Source of the DNA: CAXXOK01 sp963663285
GTDB lineage: Bacteria > Bacillota > Clostridia > Christensenellales > Aristaeellaceae
Direction of reading: 5' to 3'
DNA: 64,000 bases
Assembly (NCBI GenBank): GCA_963663285.2
Contig: CAXXNI010000002.1
Location: 1,054,001 to 1,118,000, forward strand
Below, piece after piece: positions 41,981 through 50,782 of this stretch (positions within the stretch are counted from its first letter, which is position 1; each line of letters starts with the position of its first letter). The notes under the pieces are model-generated. The model was given only the letters and a program-made list of their open reading frames with translations. It was not told the origin of the DNA and made no database searches. The position numbers and the translations under genes are program-made.

Positions 41981-42455
41981 CGCAGGTTCCTCCTTCATGA
42001 TCGATACTAACAGCATATAAAATCTCGTAATCTAAGCAACCGCTTTCATACTGAATATAGTATATCATAAATCATTTGTTCTGGCTTTATTTTACTGCAA
42101 ACTAATCTTCTGCTTGTTTGCTCCCATCGTGTTTCATTAAAACTCCTGTATATTGCCGCTGCTATAGCCATGGTTTTTGAACGCGATTCGACCTTTCTCT
42201 GTCTAACCCGTATAAAAATGTATATGATGAAGCACGTCCTCGAAACTGCATGGCCTGATTACTCATAGTTTTCCATCAACAAACCCCATTGCATCATCCG
42301 AATTTTGATTCAAAACACGTAAAACTGGATATTCTTTTTCTGTGCAGTAAACAGAAACCTTGCACACAGTTGCTATTGATGGTATACTAACAAATGGTGT
42401 CCTTTGAAATTACGGCGTTGGTTGCCAGTAAAAGCCGCGCCCGGGAGGTAAACAC
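41981..42455. other. intergenic region with the tig promoter
   Basis: 475 bases, AT-rich, between the divergent DUF3783 and tig genes. Near its right end is a promoter for tig: TATACT at 42383-42388 with a TG extension and a weak -35 (TTGCAC, 42360-42365, 17-base spacer). GGGAGG lies before the tig ATG. I see no gene, known RNA family or repeat in the rest (41981-42355). Confidence 0.55.
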
Positions 42456-43940
42456 ATGGAATATACCGTGGAAAAACTGTCCGGCAATAAAGTAAAAATT
42501 GCCTTCAAAGCGCCTGCAGCTGATTTTGAACAAGCAGTAGGCAAAGCATACCTCAAAAACCGGAACCGCATCTCCGTTCCCGGTTTCCGTAAGGGCAAAG
42601 CGCCCCGCAAGTTGATTGAGCGTATGTACGGCGAAGCGATCTTTTACGATGACGCGCTGGAAATGCTTTTCCCCGATGCGTACAGGGAAGCTGTTGAGAA
42701 AGAAGATCTGCATCCCGTGAGCCAGCCCGAAGTCGATGTGGAAACCATTGAAAAGGGTCAGGATGTAGCTTTCACCTGTGAGGTATACGTACAGCCGGAA
42801 GTAAAGCTGGGCGAATACAAGGGCATTGAAGTCACCCGCACGCTGCACACTGTGGAGCAAAGCGAGATTGACGAGCGTCTTGCACAGGAGCAGAAGCGTG
42901 TAGCCCGCAGTGTCGAGGTAGCCGACCGCGCCGTAGAAGACGGTGACGAGGTCAATCTGGACTATGCAGGCACACTGGACGGTGTGGCTTTTGAAGGCGG
43001 CACTGCCCAAGACCAGAAGCTGTTGATTGGCTCCGGCTCTTTTATCCCCGGTTTTGAAGAGCAAATGGTTGGTATGGAAATCGGTCAGGAGAAAGACATC
43101 AACGTCACCTTCCCCGCTGAATATCATGCCGAAGAGCTAAAAGGCAAGGATGTTGTTTTCCATGTGAAGGTGAACAGCATTAACCGTGAGGAGCTTCCGG
43201 AGCTGGATGACGAGTTTGCCAGCGAGGTCAGCGATTTTGATACTCTTAAAGAGTATACCGAAGATATCCGCGCCAACCTGCAAAAAACTGCCGACGCCAA
43301 AGCCGACGAGGCTGCCCGCCAGAGCCTTATTCAGGCTATTGTGGACAACGCCGAAGTGGATATTCCCGCGCCGATGGTGGAAGATAAGCTTAACGATATG
43401 CTTGGTGAAATGAACTGGCGTATGCAGCAGCAAGGCTTTGATATGAATAAGTACATGCAGCTGACCGGCCAGACCGAAGCCCAGATGCTCGATATGTACC
43501 GCCCCGAAGCGCTCAACAACCTCAAGACCGAATTGGTTCTTGAAGAAGTGATCAAAGCTGAGGACGTACAGCCTAATGCGGAAGACGTCGATAAGATGAT
43601 CGAGGAATACGCTAAAGCAACGGGTAAAACCGCTGAAGCTCTGAAAGAAGAGTTTGGCGAAACGCAAATGAACTATTTTGAGCATCGTTCCAAGATCAAT
43701 GCTCTGCTGGATATGCTGTGGGATGCCGCCAAAGTAACCAGCGAAGCGGAAAAGCCCGCCGAACCCGCCAAGAAGGAAGAAAAAGCTGAAAAGGCTCCCG
43801 CCAAGAAAGCAGCGTCCAAAGCGAAAAAAGCAAAAGCTGATGACGAGGACGAAGCTAAAGCAGAAGCCAAACCCAAAAAGGCGAAAGCTTCCACAACCAA
43901 AAAAACCACCGCGAAAAAGGCTGAAACCGAAGAGGAATAA
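42456..43940 (+). CDS. tig: trigger factor with a histone-like C-terminal tail
   Basis: A ribosome-bound chaperone and prolyl isomerase. The protein is 494 residues: the ribosome-binding domain (1-110, with FRKGKAPRKLIE carrying the ribosome signature near 44-55), the FKBP-type isomerase domain (about 150-240, DEVNLDYAGTLDGVAFEGG), and the helical arms. After about residue 430 come 65 residues of Lys, Ala, Glu and Thr (such as KKAASKAKKAKADDED and STTKKTTAKKAE), like histone H1 tails. Typical trigger factors end at about 430. Confidence 0.96.
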   Translation: MEYTVEKLSGNKVKIAFKAPAADFEQAVGKAYLKNRNRISVPGFRKGKAPRKLIERMYGEAIFYDDALEMLFPDAYREAVEKEDLHPVSQPEVDVETIEKGQDVAFTCEVYVQPEVKLGEYKGIEVTRTLHTVEQSEIDERLAQEQKRVARSVEVADRAVEDGDEVNLDYAGTLDGVAFEGGTAQDQKLLIGSGSFIPGFEEQMVGMEIGQEKDINVTFPAEYHAEELKGKDVVFHVKVNSINREELPELDDEFASEVSDFDTLKEYTEDIRANLQKTADAKADEAARQSLIQAIVDNAEVDIPAPMVEDKLNDMLGEMNWRMQQQGFDMNKYMQLTGQTEAQMLDMYRPEALNNLKTELVLEEVIKAEDVQPNAEDVDKMIEEYAKATGKTAEALKEEFGETQMNYFEHRSKINALLDMLWDAAKVTSEAEKPAEPAKKEEKAEKAPAKKAASKAKKAKADDEDEAKAEAKPKKAKASTTKKTTAKKAETEEE

Positions 43941-43990
43941 GCCAACGGTGATTTACCTTATCGCTCATGCTACTAGCGGAGCGTGCCTTG

Positions 43991-44032
43991 GCGGCGGCTC
44001 GCGATATTGATTACGCGCGTCCGCCGCTTTTT
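43991..44032 (+). terminator. terminator after tig
   Basis: Stem GCGGCGG with CCGCCGC (43991-43997, 44021-44027), extended inside by CGCG pairs and followed by TTTTT. A TATAAT near 44042 could start clpP separately. Confidence 0.75.
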
Positions 44033-44099
44033 CCAATCATATATAATCAACGCGGGCAGCCGTCAAACGGCAAAGCCCGCACAGACAGGAGTGAAAATG

Positions 44100-44693
44100 A
44101 TGAGCAGCTTGATCCCAATGGTTATTGAGCAAACCAACCGTGGCGAACGTTCCTTTGATATTTATTCCCGCTTGCTGAAAGACCGTATCGTTTTTTTAGG
44201 CGGCGAGATTGATGATGACGTAGCCAACGTTATTGTCGCGCAGTTGTTGTTTTTAGAAATGGAAAATCCCGACGCGGATATTTCCCTGTACATCAACAGC
44301 CCCGGCGGCAGTGTAACAGCGGGTATGGCGATTTTTGATACCATGAACTACATTAAACCGAATGTCCGCACGGTATGCATTGGCATGGCGGCTTCTATGG
44401 GCGCGTTCTTACTCATGGCGGGCGAAAAAGGCAAACGCCTTGCTTTGCCCAACAGTGAAGTCATGATTCACCAGCCTCTTGGCGGCGCAAGCGGCCAGGC
44501 GACAGATGTACAGATTCGCGCTGAATGGTTATTGAAAACCAAGCAGAAAATGAACCGCCTTATCGCCGATATGACCGGTAAAAAGCTGGAAAAGGTCGAA
44601 CAGGACGTGGAACGCGATCACTTTATGAGCGCGGAAGAAGCCTTGAAGTACGGTATCATCGACGAGATTTATCAGCCCAGAACCGCCAAATAA
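44100..44693 (+). CDS. clpP: ATP-dependent Clp protease proteolytic subunit
   Basis: The serine peptidase barrel that works with ClpX. The 197-residue protein has the catalytic Ser at about 99 (GMAASMGAF), His at about 124 (MIHQPLGG) and the later Asp in VERDHFMSAEEA. The double ATG at 44097/44100 gives two possible starts; the second is 8 bases from AGGAG. The order tig-clpP-clpX-lon-engB is typical. No CtsR or CIRCE operator was seen upstream. Confidence 0.97.
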   Translation: MSSLIPMVIEQTNRGERSFDIYSRLLKDRIVFLGGEIDDDVANVIVAQLLFLEMENPDADISLYINSPGGSVTAGMAIFDTMNYIKPNVRTVCIGMAASMGAFLLMAGEKGKRLALPNSEVMIHQPLGGASGQATDVQIRAEWLLKTKQKMNRLIADMTGKKLEKVEQDVERDHFMSAEEALKYGIIDEIYQPRTAK

Positions 44694-44705
44694 GGGAGCA
44701 AAAAT

Positions 44706-46010
44706 ATGACGGATAACATGAATCCCCGCATCCCCAAGCTCAAGCGCTGCAGCTTCTGCGGCAAAACCAGCGAACAGGTGCGGCGGTTGGTAGCAGGCCC
44801 CAACGTACATATTTGCGACGAGTGCATTATGCTCTGCCAGGAGATTATTAATGACGATTTTGCCGCGAATGAAGAGATCACACCGGTAGATGTGCCGCGC
44901 CCCAAAGAGATCAAAGAGGTGCTGGATCAGTACGTTGTTGGTCAGGAGATGGCAAAGCGCGCGCTGAGCGTAGCCGTGTACAACCATTATAAACGGATAG
45001 ACGCTCCCGCGGTTAAAGGCGATGTGGAACTGCAAAAGAGTAATATTCTTATGCTTGGTCCCACCGGCTCCGGCAAGACCTTTCTTGCACAGACGATGGC
45101 AAAGATTCTGCAGGTTCCCTTCGCCATTGCCGATGCCACCAGCTTAACGGAGGCAGGCTACGTTGGCGAAGATGTAGAAAATATCTTACTCCGCCTGATT
45201 CAAAATGCAGACTACGATATCCAGCTTGCGCAGCGTGGCATTATTTATATCGACGAAATCGATAAAATTGCCCGCAAAAGTGAGAACCCCTCTATTACCC
45301 GCGATGTCAGCGGCGAGGGTGTGCAGCAGACGCTGCTAAAAATTCTGGAAGGCACCGTTGCCAGCGTACCGCCGCAGGGCGGCCGCAAGCATCCGCATCA
45401 GGAGTTTTTACAAATCGACACAACCAATATTTTGTTCATCTGCGGCGGCGCTTTTGATGGCATCGCCCCGATCATCGAACAACGTATCGGTAAAAAGTCG
45501 CTGGGCTTCGGTGCGGAGGTAAAGAGTAAAAAAGACGAAAACGTCAATGAAATCTTTAAACATCTCCGCCCTGAGGATTTGATTAAATTCGGGTTGATCC
45601 CGGAATTTGTCGGCCGTCTGCCCATCGTAGTCACACTCGATTTATTGGGCGAAGAAGAACTGGTTCGCATCCTGACCGAGCCGAAGAATGCACTGGTAAA
45701 ACAATATGTTTACCTGATGGATTTGGATGGTGTGGAACTGTTGTTTGAACCGGATGCCCTTCGGAAAATTGCCAAACAGGCGATTGACCGCAAGAGCGGT
45801 GCCCGCGGCCTGCGTGCCATTATCGAAAAGCTGATGCTGGATACGATGTTTGATCTGCCCAGCCGCAGCGATGTGGAGCAGTGCATTATCACCATGAAGT
45901 GCGTCGATGGTGAAGAGCCGCCGAAGCTTGTGATGAGCGATGCGCCTGTTCGCAAACCGAGAACACCCAGAAGCCCTTCCACCAAGGTGAAGCAAAACAA
46001 CGTGGGTTAA
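44706..46010 (+). CDS. clpX: ATP-dependent Clp protease ATP-binding subunit ClpX
   Basis: The AAA+ unfoldase that feeds ClpP. The 434-residue protein has the N-terminal zinc-binding domain CSFCGKT...CDECIMLC (about 15-43), Walker A GPTGSGKT (near 118), Walker B IIYIDEIDKI, the IGF-type loop for ClpP binding (the IGKKSLGFG region), and sensor-2 KSGARGLRAIIE. The last 20 residues are a basic tail. It lies 12 bases after clpP and ends at a terminator. Confidence 0.97.
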   Translation: MTDNMNPRIPKLKRCSFCGKTSEQVRRLVAGPNVHICDECIMLCQEIINDDFAANEEITPVDVPRPKEIKEVLDQYVVGQEMAKRALSVAVYNHYKRIDAPAVKGDVELQKSNILMLGPTGSGKTFLAQTMAKILQVPFAIADATSLTEAGYVGEDVENILLRLIQNADYDIQLAQRGIIYIDEIDKIARKSENPSITRDVSGEGVQQTLLKILEGTVASVPPQGGRKHPHQEFLQIDTTNILFICGGAFDGIAPIIEQRIGKKSLGFGAEVKSKKDENVNEIFKHLRPEDLIKFGLIPEFVGRLPIVVTLDLLGEEELVRILTEPKNALVKQYVYLMDLDGVELLFEPDALRKIAKQAIDRKSGARGLRAIIEKLMLDTMFDLPSRSDVEQCIITMKCVDGEEPPKLVMSDAPVRKPRTPRSPSTKVKQNNVG

Positions 46011-46016
46011 CATCTC

Positions 46017-46046
46017 ACACGCCGCATCTAATCGGATGCGGCGTGT
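46017..46046 (+). terminator. terminator after clpX
   Basis: A perfect 12-bp stem ACACGCCGCATC with GATGCGGCGTGT, 6 bases after the clpX stop. The T tract is short (TGTT), so partial read-through into lon is possible. Confidence 0.8.
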
Positions 46047-46059
46047 TGTTCCCTTGAGC

Positions 46060-46088
46060 TTGCTTTTCCCTGTATAAGCCGATATAAT
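46060..46088 (+). promoter_or_regulatory. promoter of lon-engB
   Basis: TTGCTT at 46060-46065, 17 bases, TATAAT at 46083-46088, about 50 bases before the lon ATG. Confidence 0.75.
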
Positions 46089-46140
46089 TAAATTTCTAAA
46101 CAGGCGGTTTACCCCGCCATACCCCATAAGGAGGACGACC

Positions 46141-48555
46141 ATGCCACAGACCACGCGAAAAGTCCCGCTGACCCGCATCCCAGTTTTACCAATGCGGGGC
46201 ATGATGGTTTTTCCGCATATGGTGTTGCATTTTGATGTTGGCCGTGTAAAAAGCGTATCCGCGCTTGAAAAGGCAATGCTGGATGACCAGAAGATTTTTT
46301 TGGTTGCCCAGCGGGATGCTGAAGTTGAAGACCCGACAATTGCCGATTTATACCGCGTTGGAACCATCGCGCAGGTGAAACAGGTGCTTAATCTTCCGGG
46401 AGACAGCATCCGTGTTTTAGTAGAAGGCGAACGCCGCGCTACACTGGAAACGATCATTAGCAACGATCCGTTCATGCTGGCGGATGTGCGACCCGTACGC
46501 CGTGTGTCTCCCAGAATGACCGATAATATGAAAGCGCTTGTCCGCGCGACGCAGGAATATTTTGCAGAATATAGCAAGTCCAGTATGCGGGCTTCTCAGG
46601 AAACCCTGCGTTCGGTGATGAACCTGCAAAAGCCGGATTTGATTGCCGATACCATTGCCGCCAACGTACTCATTCAGCTGGAAGACCGGCAAACCATTCT
46701 GGAGAAAATCAATGTTACCGAGCGTTTGGAAGCCCTGTGCGCCATTTTGCTGCGGGAAACCCGCTTGGCGGAATTAGAGAAAAACGTTCAATCCCGCGTG
46801 AAGCAACAGATTGAGAAAAACCAGAAAGATTATTACCTGCGCGAGCAGATTAAAGCAATTCAGACGGAGCTCGGCGAAAAAGAAGCAGGCGACGTTGATG
46901 AATTGCGCGAAAAACTGCAAAATACACCGCTAAATGATGAAGCGCGCCAAAAAGCCGAACGGGAAATCGAGAGATTAGCCCATATGGCACCAGGTACGCC
47001 GGAAATCGGCGTTAGCCGCACATATGTTGAATGGATTTTGGATTTACCCTGGGGTAAAAGCACCAAGGATAACCTGAATCTCAAACGTGCCGCGCGTATA
47101 TTGGATCGCGATCATTACGGGCTTAAGAAAGTCAAAGAAAGAATTATCGAATACCTTGCGGTTTTACGGATCAAGCAGGATATGAAAGGCCCTATCCTGT
47201 GTTTCGTTGGCCCTCCGGGCGTTGGTAAAACCAGCATCGTGCGCGCTATTGCCGAAGCTGTCGGCCGCGAATTTGTACAAATGTCGCTTGGCGGCGTGCG
47301 GGACGAAGCGGAAATCCGCGGTCACCGCCGCACCTATGTCGGCGCAATTCCGGGCCGCATTATTTCCGGTATTAAACGGGCAGGTTCGATCAATCCCGTC
47401 TTCCTCTTTGATGAAATTGATAAAATGAGCAGCGATTTCCGCGGCGATCCCGCTTCCGCTTTGCTGGAAGTGCTGGATGCGGAGCAAAATCACGCTTTCC
47501 GCGATCATTATATGGAATTGCCTTTCGACTTGAGCCATGTGATGTTCATTACGACCGCCAATACGGTAGATACCATACCCCCCGCACTGTTGGACCGTAT
47601 GGAGATTATCGAAGTACCCAGCTATACCGATATGGATAAGCTGGCTATCGGCCGTAAGCATCTGTTGCCAAAGCAGGTGAAAGCGCACGGCTTGAAGGCG
47701 AGCAGCGTAAGCATCAGCGAAAAGGTTATGCGGGAAATTATCGAAGGCTATACCCGTGAAGCTGGTGTGCGTACATTGGAACGCACCATTGCTCGCGTCG
47801 TGCGTAAAGCTGCTGTTGAGATGTTGGAACAACATACGGCATCGGTAACGATCACTTCCGCCAAGCTATCGGAATATCTGGGCGTAGTGCAGTACCAGCG
47901 TGAACCTGTGGAGCAAAAAAGCCTGGTCGGCGTAGTGAACGGGCTTGCCGTTACGGCGGTCGGCGGTGAAACGCTGATGGTGGAATGCACCATTATGAAG
48001 GGTACCGGCGCACTACAGCTTACCGGAAAGCTGGGCGATGTAATGCAGGAGAGCGCCAAGGCGGCTCTCAGCTGGGTGCGCACCCACAGCGAAGCATGGG
48101 GCATCCCGGTTGAATACTATAAAAGTCACGATATCCATATTCACGTTCCTGAAGGCGCTGTACCAAAGGATGGCCCTTCTGCCGGCGTTGCAATGGTAAC
48201 AGCATTAGTGAGCGCGCTTACCAACATACCCGTTCGCCAAACGGTCGCGATGACAGGTGAAATCACCCTTCGTGGCCGTGTGTTACCCATCGGCGGTTTA
48301 AAGGAGAAGCTCTTGGCTGCTTACCGCGCCGGTTTGACTATTGCGCTGGTTCCCAAAGAGAATAAGAAGGATCTGGAGGACATTCCCAAGGTCGTATTGG
48401 AGCGGGTTACCGTAGTACCGGTGGAAAATACGGAAGATGTGCTAACGCACGCACTCCTCTCCCCCCTTCCCGCCCCCGCAGCGGAAGCTGCCGATATAAC
48501 AGCGCTTGGGGTTCCGTTGCAGCAAACTACCCATACCGCTTGCCAGGGGTTATAA
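46141..48555 (+). CDS. lon: ATP-dependent protease Lon
   Basis: Degrades misfolded and regulatory proteins. The 804-residue protein has the N-terminal substrate domain (about 10-200), the AAA+ module with Walker A GPPGVGKTS (near 357), Walker B VFLFDEIDKM (near 420), and the serine-lysine protease domain with KDGPSAGVAM (catalytic Ser near 683) and GGLKEKLLAAYRAG (catalytic Lys near 726). An end piece of about 30 residues is Ala/Pro-rich. GGAGGA precedes the ATG. engB follows after two bases. Confidence 0.97.
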   Translation: MPQTTRKVPLTRIPVLPMRGMMVFPHMVLHFDVGRVKSVSALEKAMLDDQKIFLVAQRDAEVEDPTIADLYRVGTIAQVKQVLNLPGDSIRVLVEGERRATLETIISNDPFMLADVRPVRRVSPRMTDNMKALVRATQEYFAEYSKSSMRASQETLRSVMNLQKPDLIADTIAANVLIQLEDRQTILEKINVTERLEALCAILLRETRLAELEKNVQSRVKQQIEKNQKDYYLREQIKAIQTELGEKEAGDVDELREKLQNTPLNDEARQKAEREIERLAHMAPGTPEIGVSRTYVEWILDLPWGKSTKDNLNLKRAARILDRDHYGLKKVKERIIEYLAVLRIKQDMKGPILCFVGPPGVGKTSIVRAIAEAVGREFVQMSLGGVRDEAEIRGHRRTYVGAIPGRIISGIKRAGSINPVFLFDEIDKMSSDFRGDPASALLEVLDAEQNHAFRDHYMELPFDLSHVMFITTANTVDTIPPALLDRMEIIEVPSYTDMDKLAIGRKHLLPKQVKAHGLKASSVSISEKVMREIIEGYTREAGVRTLERTIARVVRKAAVEMLEQHTASVTITSAKLSEYLGVVQYQREPVEQKSLVGVVNGLAVTAVGGETLMVECTIMKGTGALQLTGKLGDVMQESAKAALSWVRTHSEAWGIPVEYYKSHDIHIHVPEGAVPKDGPSAGVAMVTALVSALTNIPVRQTVAMTGEITLRGRVLPIGGLKEKLLAAYRAGLTIALVPKENKKDLEDIPKVVLERVTVVPVENTEDVLTHALLSPLPAPAAEAADITALGVPLQQTTHTACQGL

Positions 48556-48557
48556 AC

Positions 48558-49214
48558 ATGGAGATTAAAAACGCATCCTTTGTTACCAGCATGGCGCAAT
48601 ATTCGGAAGATCAGCCTATTCAGTTGCCGCAGTTGGCTGTTGTCGGCAAGAGCAACGTTGGTAAAAGTTCTTTGATCAACACGCTTTGCAACCGGAAAAA
48701 GCTGTGCAAAACCAGTTCTACCCCTGGGAAAACCCGATTAATCAATATTTTCTTGATCAATAACGAGTTTCACCTTGTGGATTTACCGGGCTTTGGTTTT
48801 GCTAAGGTGGATAAGGCTGAGAAGCAACGCTGGGGTAAAATGATGGAAGCGTATTTCAGCGACAGTACATTGCTGACCCACGTCTTACAGCTTGTGGATA
48901 TTCGGCATGAGCCTACTGACGATGACATCACCATGAACCGTTTTTTACGGGAAATGGGCATCCCCTTCACCGTCATCGCTACCAAGGCGGATAAAATCAG
49001 CCGCGGTGCGCGCAGCAAGCAATTAGCGCCTATTTGCCGTGCTATGCTGGTACAACCATGGGAAATCATGCTCTTTTCTTCTGCAAACGGTTTTGGACGG
49101 GAAGAATTGCTAGAAAAAATTGAATCGATCATGGCTCCGGCGTTGAGTGCGTACGCGGAATGTGGTACAATTAATACAACGCAAAGCCAGTCAAGCGAAG
49201 AAGAAAGCCGGTAA
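48558..49214 (+). CDS. engB: ribosome biogenesis GTPase EngB (YsxC)
   Basis: A GTPase needed for 50S subunit assembly. The 218-residue protein has G1 GKSNVGKSSL (about 36-45), the TPGKTR switch (G2), G3 DLPGFGFA, and G4 ATKADKI. The ATG at 48558 follows AGGGG; the frame runs 18 bases into lon. The tail past residue 200 is polar. Second gene of lon-engB, the usual order. Confidence 0.95.
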   Translation: MEIKNASFVTSMAQYSEDQPIQLPQLAVVGKSNVGKSSLINTLCNRKKLCKTSSTPGKTRLINIFLINNEFHLVDLPGFGFAKVDKAEKQRWGKMMEAYFSDSTLLTHVLQLVDIRHEPTDDDITMNRFLREMGIPFTVIATKADKISRGARSKQLAPICRAMLVQPWEIMLFSSANGFGREELLEKIESIMAPALSAYAECGTINTTQSQSSEEESR

Positions 49215-49230
49215 TAACCGGTTTTTCTTC
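49203..49230 (+). terminator. terminator overlapping the engB stop
   Basis: Stem AAAGCCGGT with ACCGGTTTT (one G-T pair), followed by TTCTTCC. The stop codon lies in the hairpin. Confidence 0.65.
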
Positions 49231-49267
49231 CATAGCAATATCAGCTGAACTAAAAGGGGGGTTCCGC

Positions 49268-50383
49268 GTGATCCATGTGGAAACACTCGCTAAGACAAAA
49301 CAAGGTATCCACGATTTTATGGAGCTTCCGCGACGGTTATACCAATCCGACCCAAATTGGATACCACCCATGTACGGCATGCAGATGCGCATGTTGCTTG
49401 GTGAGAATAATCCAGTCTTAACCGGCGACCATGCCTTTTTTATGGCGTATGACGACGACCGCCCCGTAGCACGTGTGCTGGCCGGGGTAGACGAACGCCT
49501 GAACGAACGTATTGGCGAGAAACGTGGGTTTATCAGCTTGTTTGAAAGTGAAAACGAGCTGGAATACGCGCGCGCCGTACTGGATGCGGCTGTCGCGTTC
49601 CTGAAAAACCTTGGCATGACCCGTATCGTCGGACCGAACAACCCCGGATTTGATGATTTTAGTAAAGGCTTTCTCTTTGAGGGTTTTGACGGCCCCCCTA
49701 TGTTGTTTAATCCCTATAACCCTTCTTACTACAATGATTTTTTTATCGAATACGGCTTTCGTAAATACCGGGATCATTATGCTTACCATCTGCGTTTGGA
49801 AGAATTTCCGGCTGGCGATTACGACCATTTAAGCGTCATGGCGCAGAAGCGTTTTAAGTTTCATGTGAAGCACGTAGATTTGCGGCGTTCCAACGCGAAA
49901 AAACTCGCCCGTGAAGTCGCGCAGGTCATCGACGACGCATTTCCGGACGAATGGGAACTGATGCCCCCCACACCGAGTGATATTCTGGATGAAATGCGTG
50001 CGCTTTTCCGCTATACCAAAGCGGATTTAATCGTGATGGCTTATTCGGAAAAACGCCCCATTGGCATTCTGGTTTGTTTCCCGGATTATAACCGTCTGCT
50101 CAAGGGTAGCAACGGCCGCCTATTTCCCTTTGGCTGGATGAAGCTGCTGTTTGGCAAGGTGCATGCCGTACGCTGCAGCATGATGTTTGTAACGCCGGAT
50201 TTCCAAAACAAAGCTGTAAACGTTGCCATGACGCTTGCCGCTTACGCCCGTGCGCAATCGCTTGGGATTGAAGAGGTGGAAGCTTCCACCATCGACGAAA
50301 CAAATCTGCCAAGCATTCTGGCTACAGAACGAACGGGCGCTAAACGCTATCGGGTATATCGGCAGTACGAGCTTACCCTCTAA
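49268..50383 (+). CDS. GNAT-like acetyltransferase, YghO type
   Basis: A 371-residue protein. The start HVETLAKTKQGIHDFMELPRRLYQSDPNWIPP (about 3-34) and the central GPNNPGFDDFSKGFLFEGFDGPPMLFNPYNPSYY (about 119-152) define the family of long GNAT-type proteins seen in many bacteria. The C-terminal part holds a GNAT fold (AVNVAMTLAAYARAQSLGIEEVEASTIDETN). The substrate is unknown. The start is GTG behind GGGGGG. It lies 53 bases after engB but behind a hairpin. Confidence 0.85.
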   Translation: MIHVETLAKTKQGIHDFMELPRRLYQSDPNWIPPMYGMQMRMLLGENNPVLTGDHAFFMAYDDDRPVARVLAGVDERLNERIGEKRGFISLFESENELEYARAVLDAAVAFLKNLGMTRIVGPNNPGFDDFSKGFLFEGFDGPPMLFNPYNPSYYNDFFIEYGFRKYRDHYAYHLRLEEFPAGDYDHLSVMAQKRFKFHVKHVDLRRSNAKKLAREVAQVIDDAFPDEWELMPPTPSDILDEMRALFRYTKADLIVMAYSEKRPIGILVCFPDYNRLLKGSNGRLFPFGWMKLLFGKVHAVRCSMMFVTPDFQNKAVNVAMTLAAYARAQSLGIEEVEASTIDETNLPSILATERTGAKRYRVYRQYELTL

Positions 50384-50406
50384 ACTTTGTTTGATAAATA
50401 TACCAT

Positions 50407-50445
50407 ACCGAAGTTGCCTGATTTGGCAGCTTCGGTCTTTTATTT
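50407..50445 (+). terminator. terminator after the YghO-type gene
   Basis: Stem ACCGAAG-TGCC with GGCA-CTTCGGT (one mismatch), followed by CTTTTATTT. Confidence 0.88.
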
Positions 50446-50720
50446 GTCATTTTACGCTTACTCGCCATACGTTAAGCTAAGATGCATTCAACCTTCACTC
50501 CCGGATAAAGAGGCACGCGAGTAGTATAACAAGGCTCATTACCTGAATGTAGGCTTTGCTTCATATTTACAGGCTGTATAACATGATATACATCAGGAAT
50601 GAATTTCAATCTGTTTTATAACACAACAAACAGTATTGTTTAGAAAACACATCGTATATTATATGCCAAGCCTAAAAAAATAGAACTATATATAATCATC
50701 CCAGATTATTTCTGTCATGA
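50446..50720. other. AT-rich intergenic region
   Basis: 275 bases between two terminators facing each other. No supported gene, promoter or repeat was seen. Confidence 0.5.
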
Positions 50721-50758
50721 AAAAGCAGGCTGCCGGTGAATCATCACCGGCAGCCTGC
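50721..50758 (-). terminator. terminator of ppdK
   Basis: A perfect 15-bp stem (50725-50739 with 50744-50758, loop ATCA), followed on the minus strand by TTTTT, 25 bases after the stop. Confidence 0.93.
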
Positions 50759-50782
50759 CGTATATCGATTGGGTTTGCTTCC

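Noticed and set aside
42394..42495. A short open frame beginning ATGGTGTCC before tig
   Set aside because: No ribosome site; it runs into tig in another frame and its codons look random.
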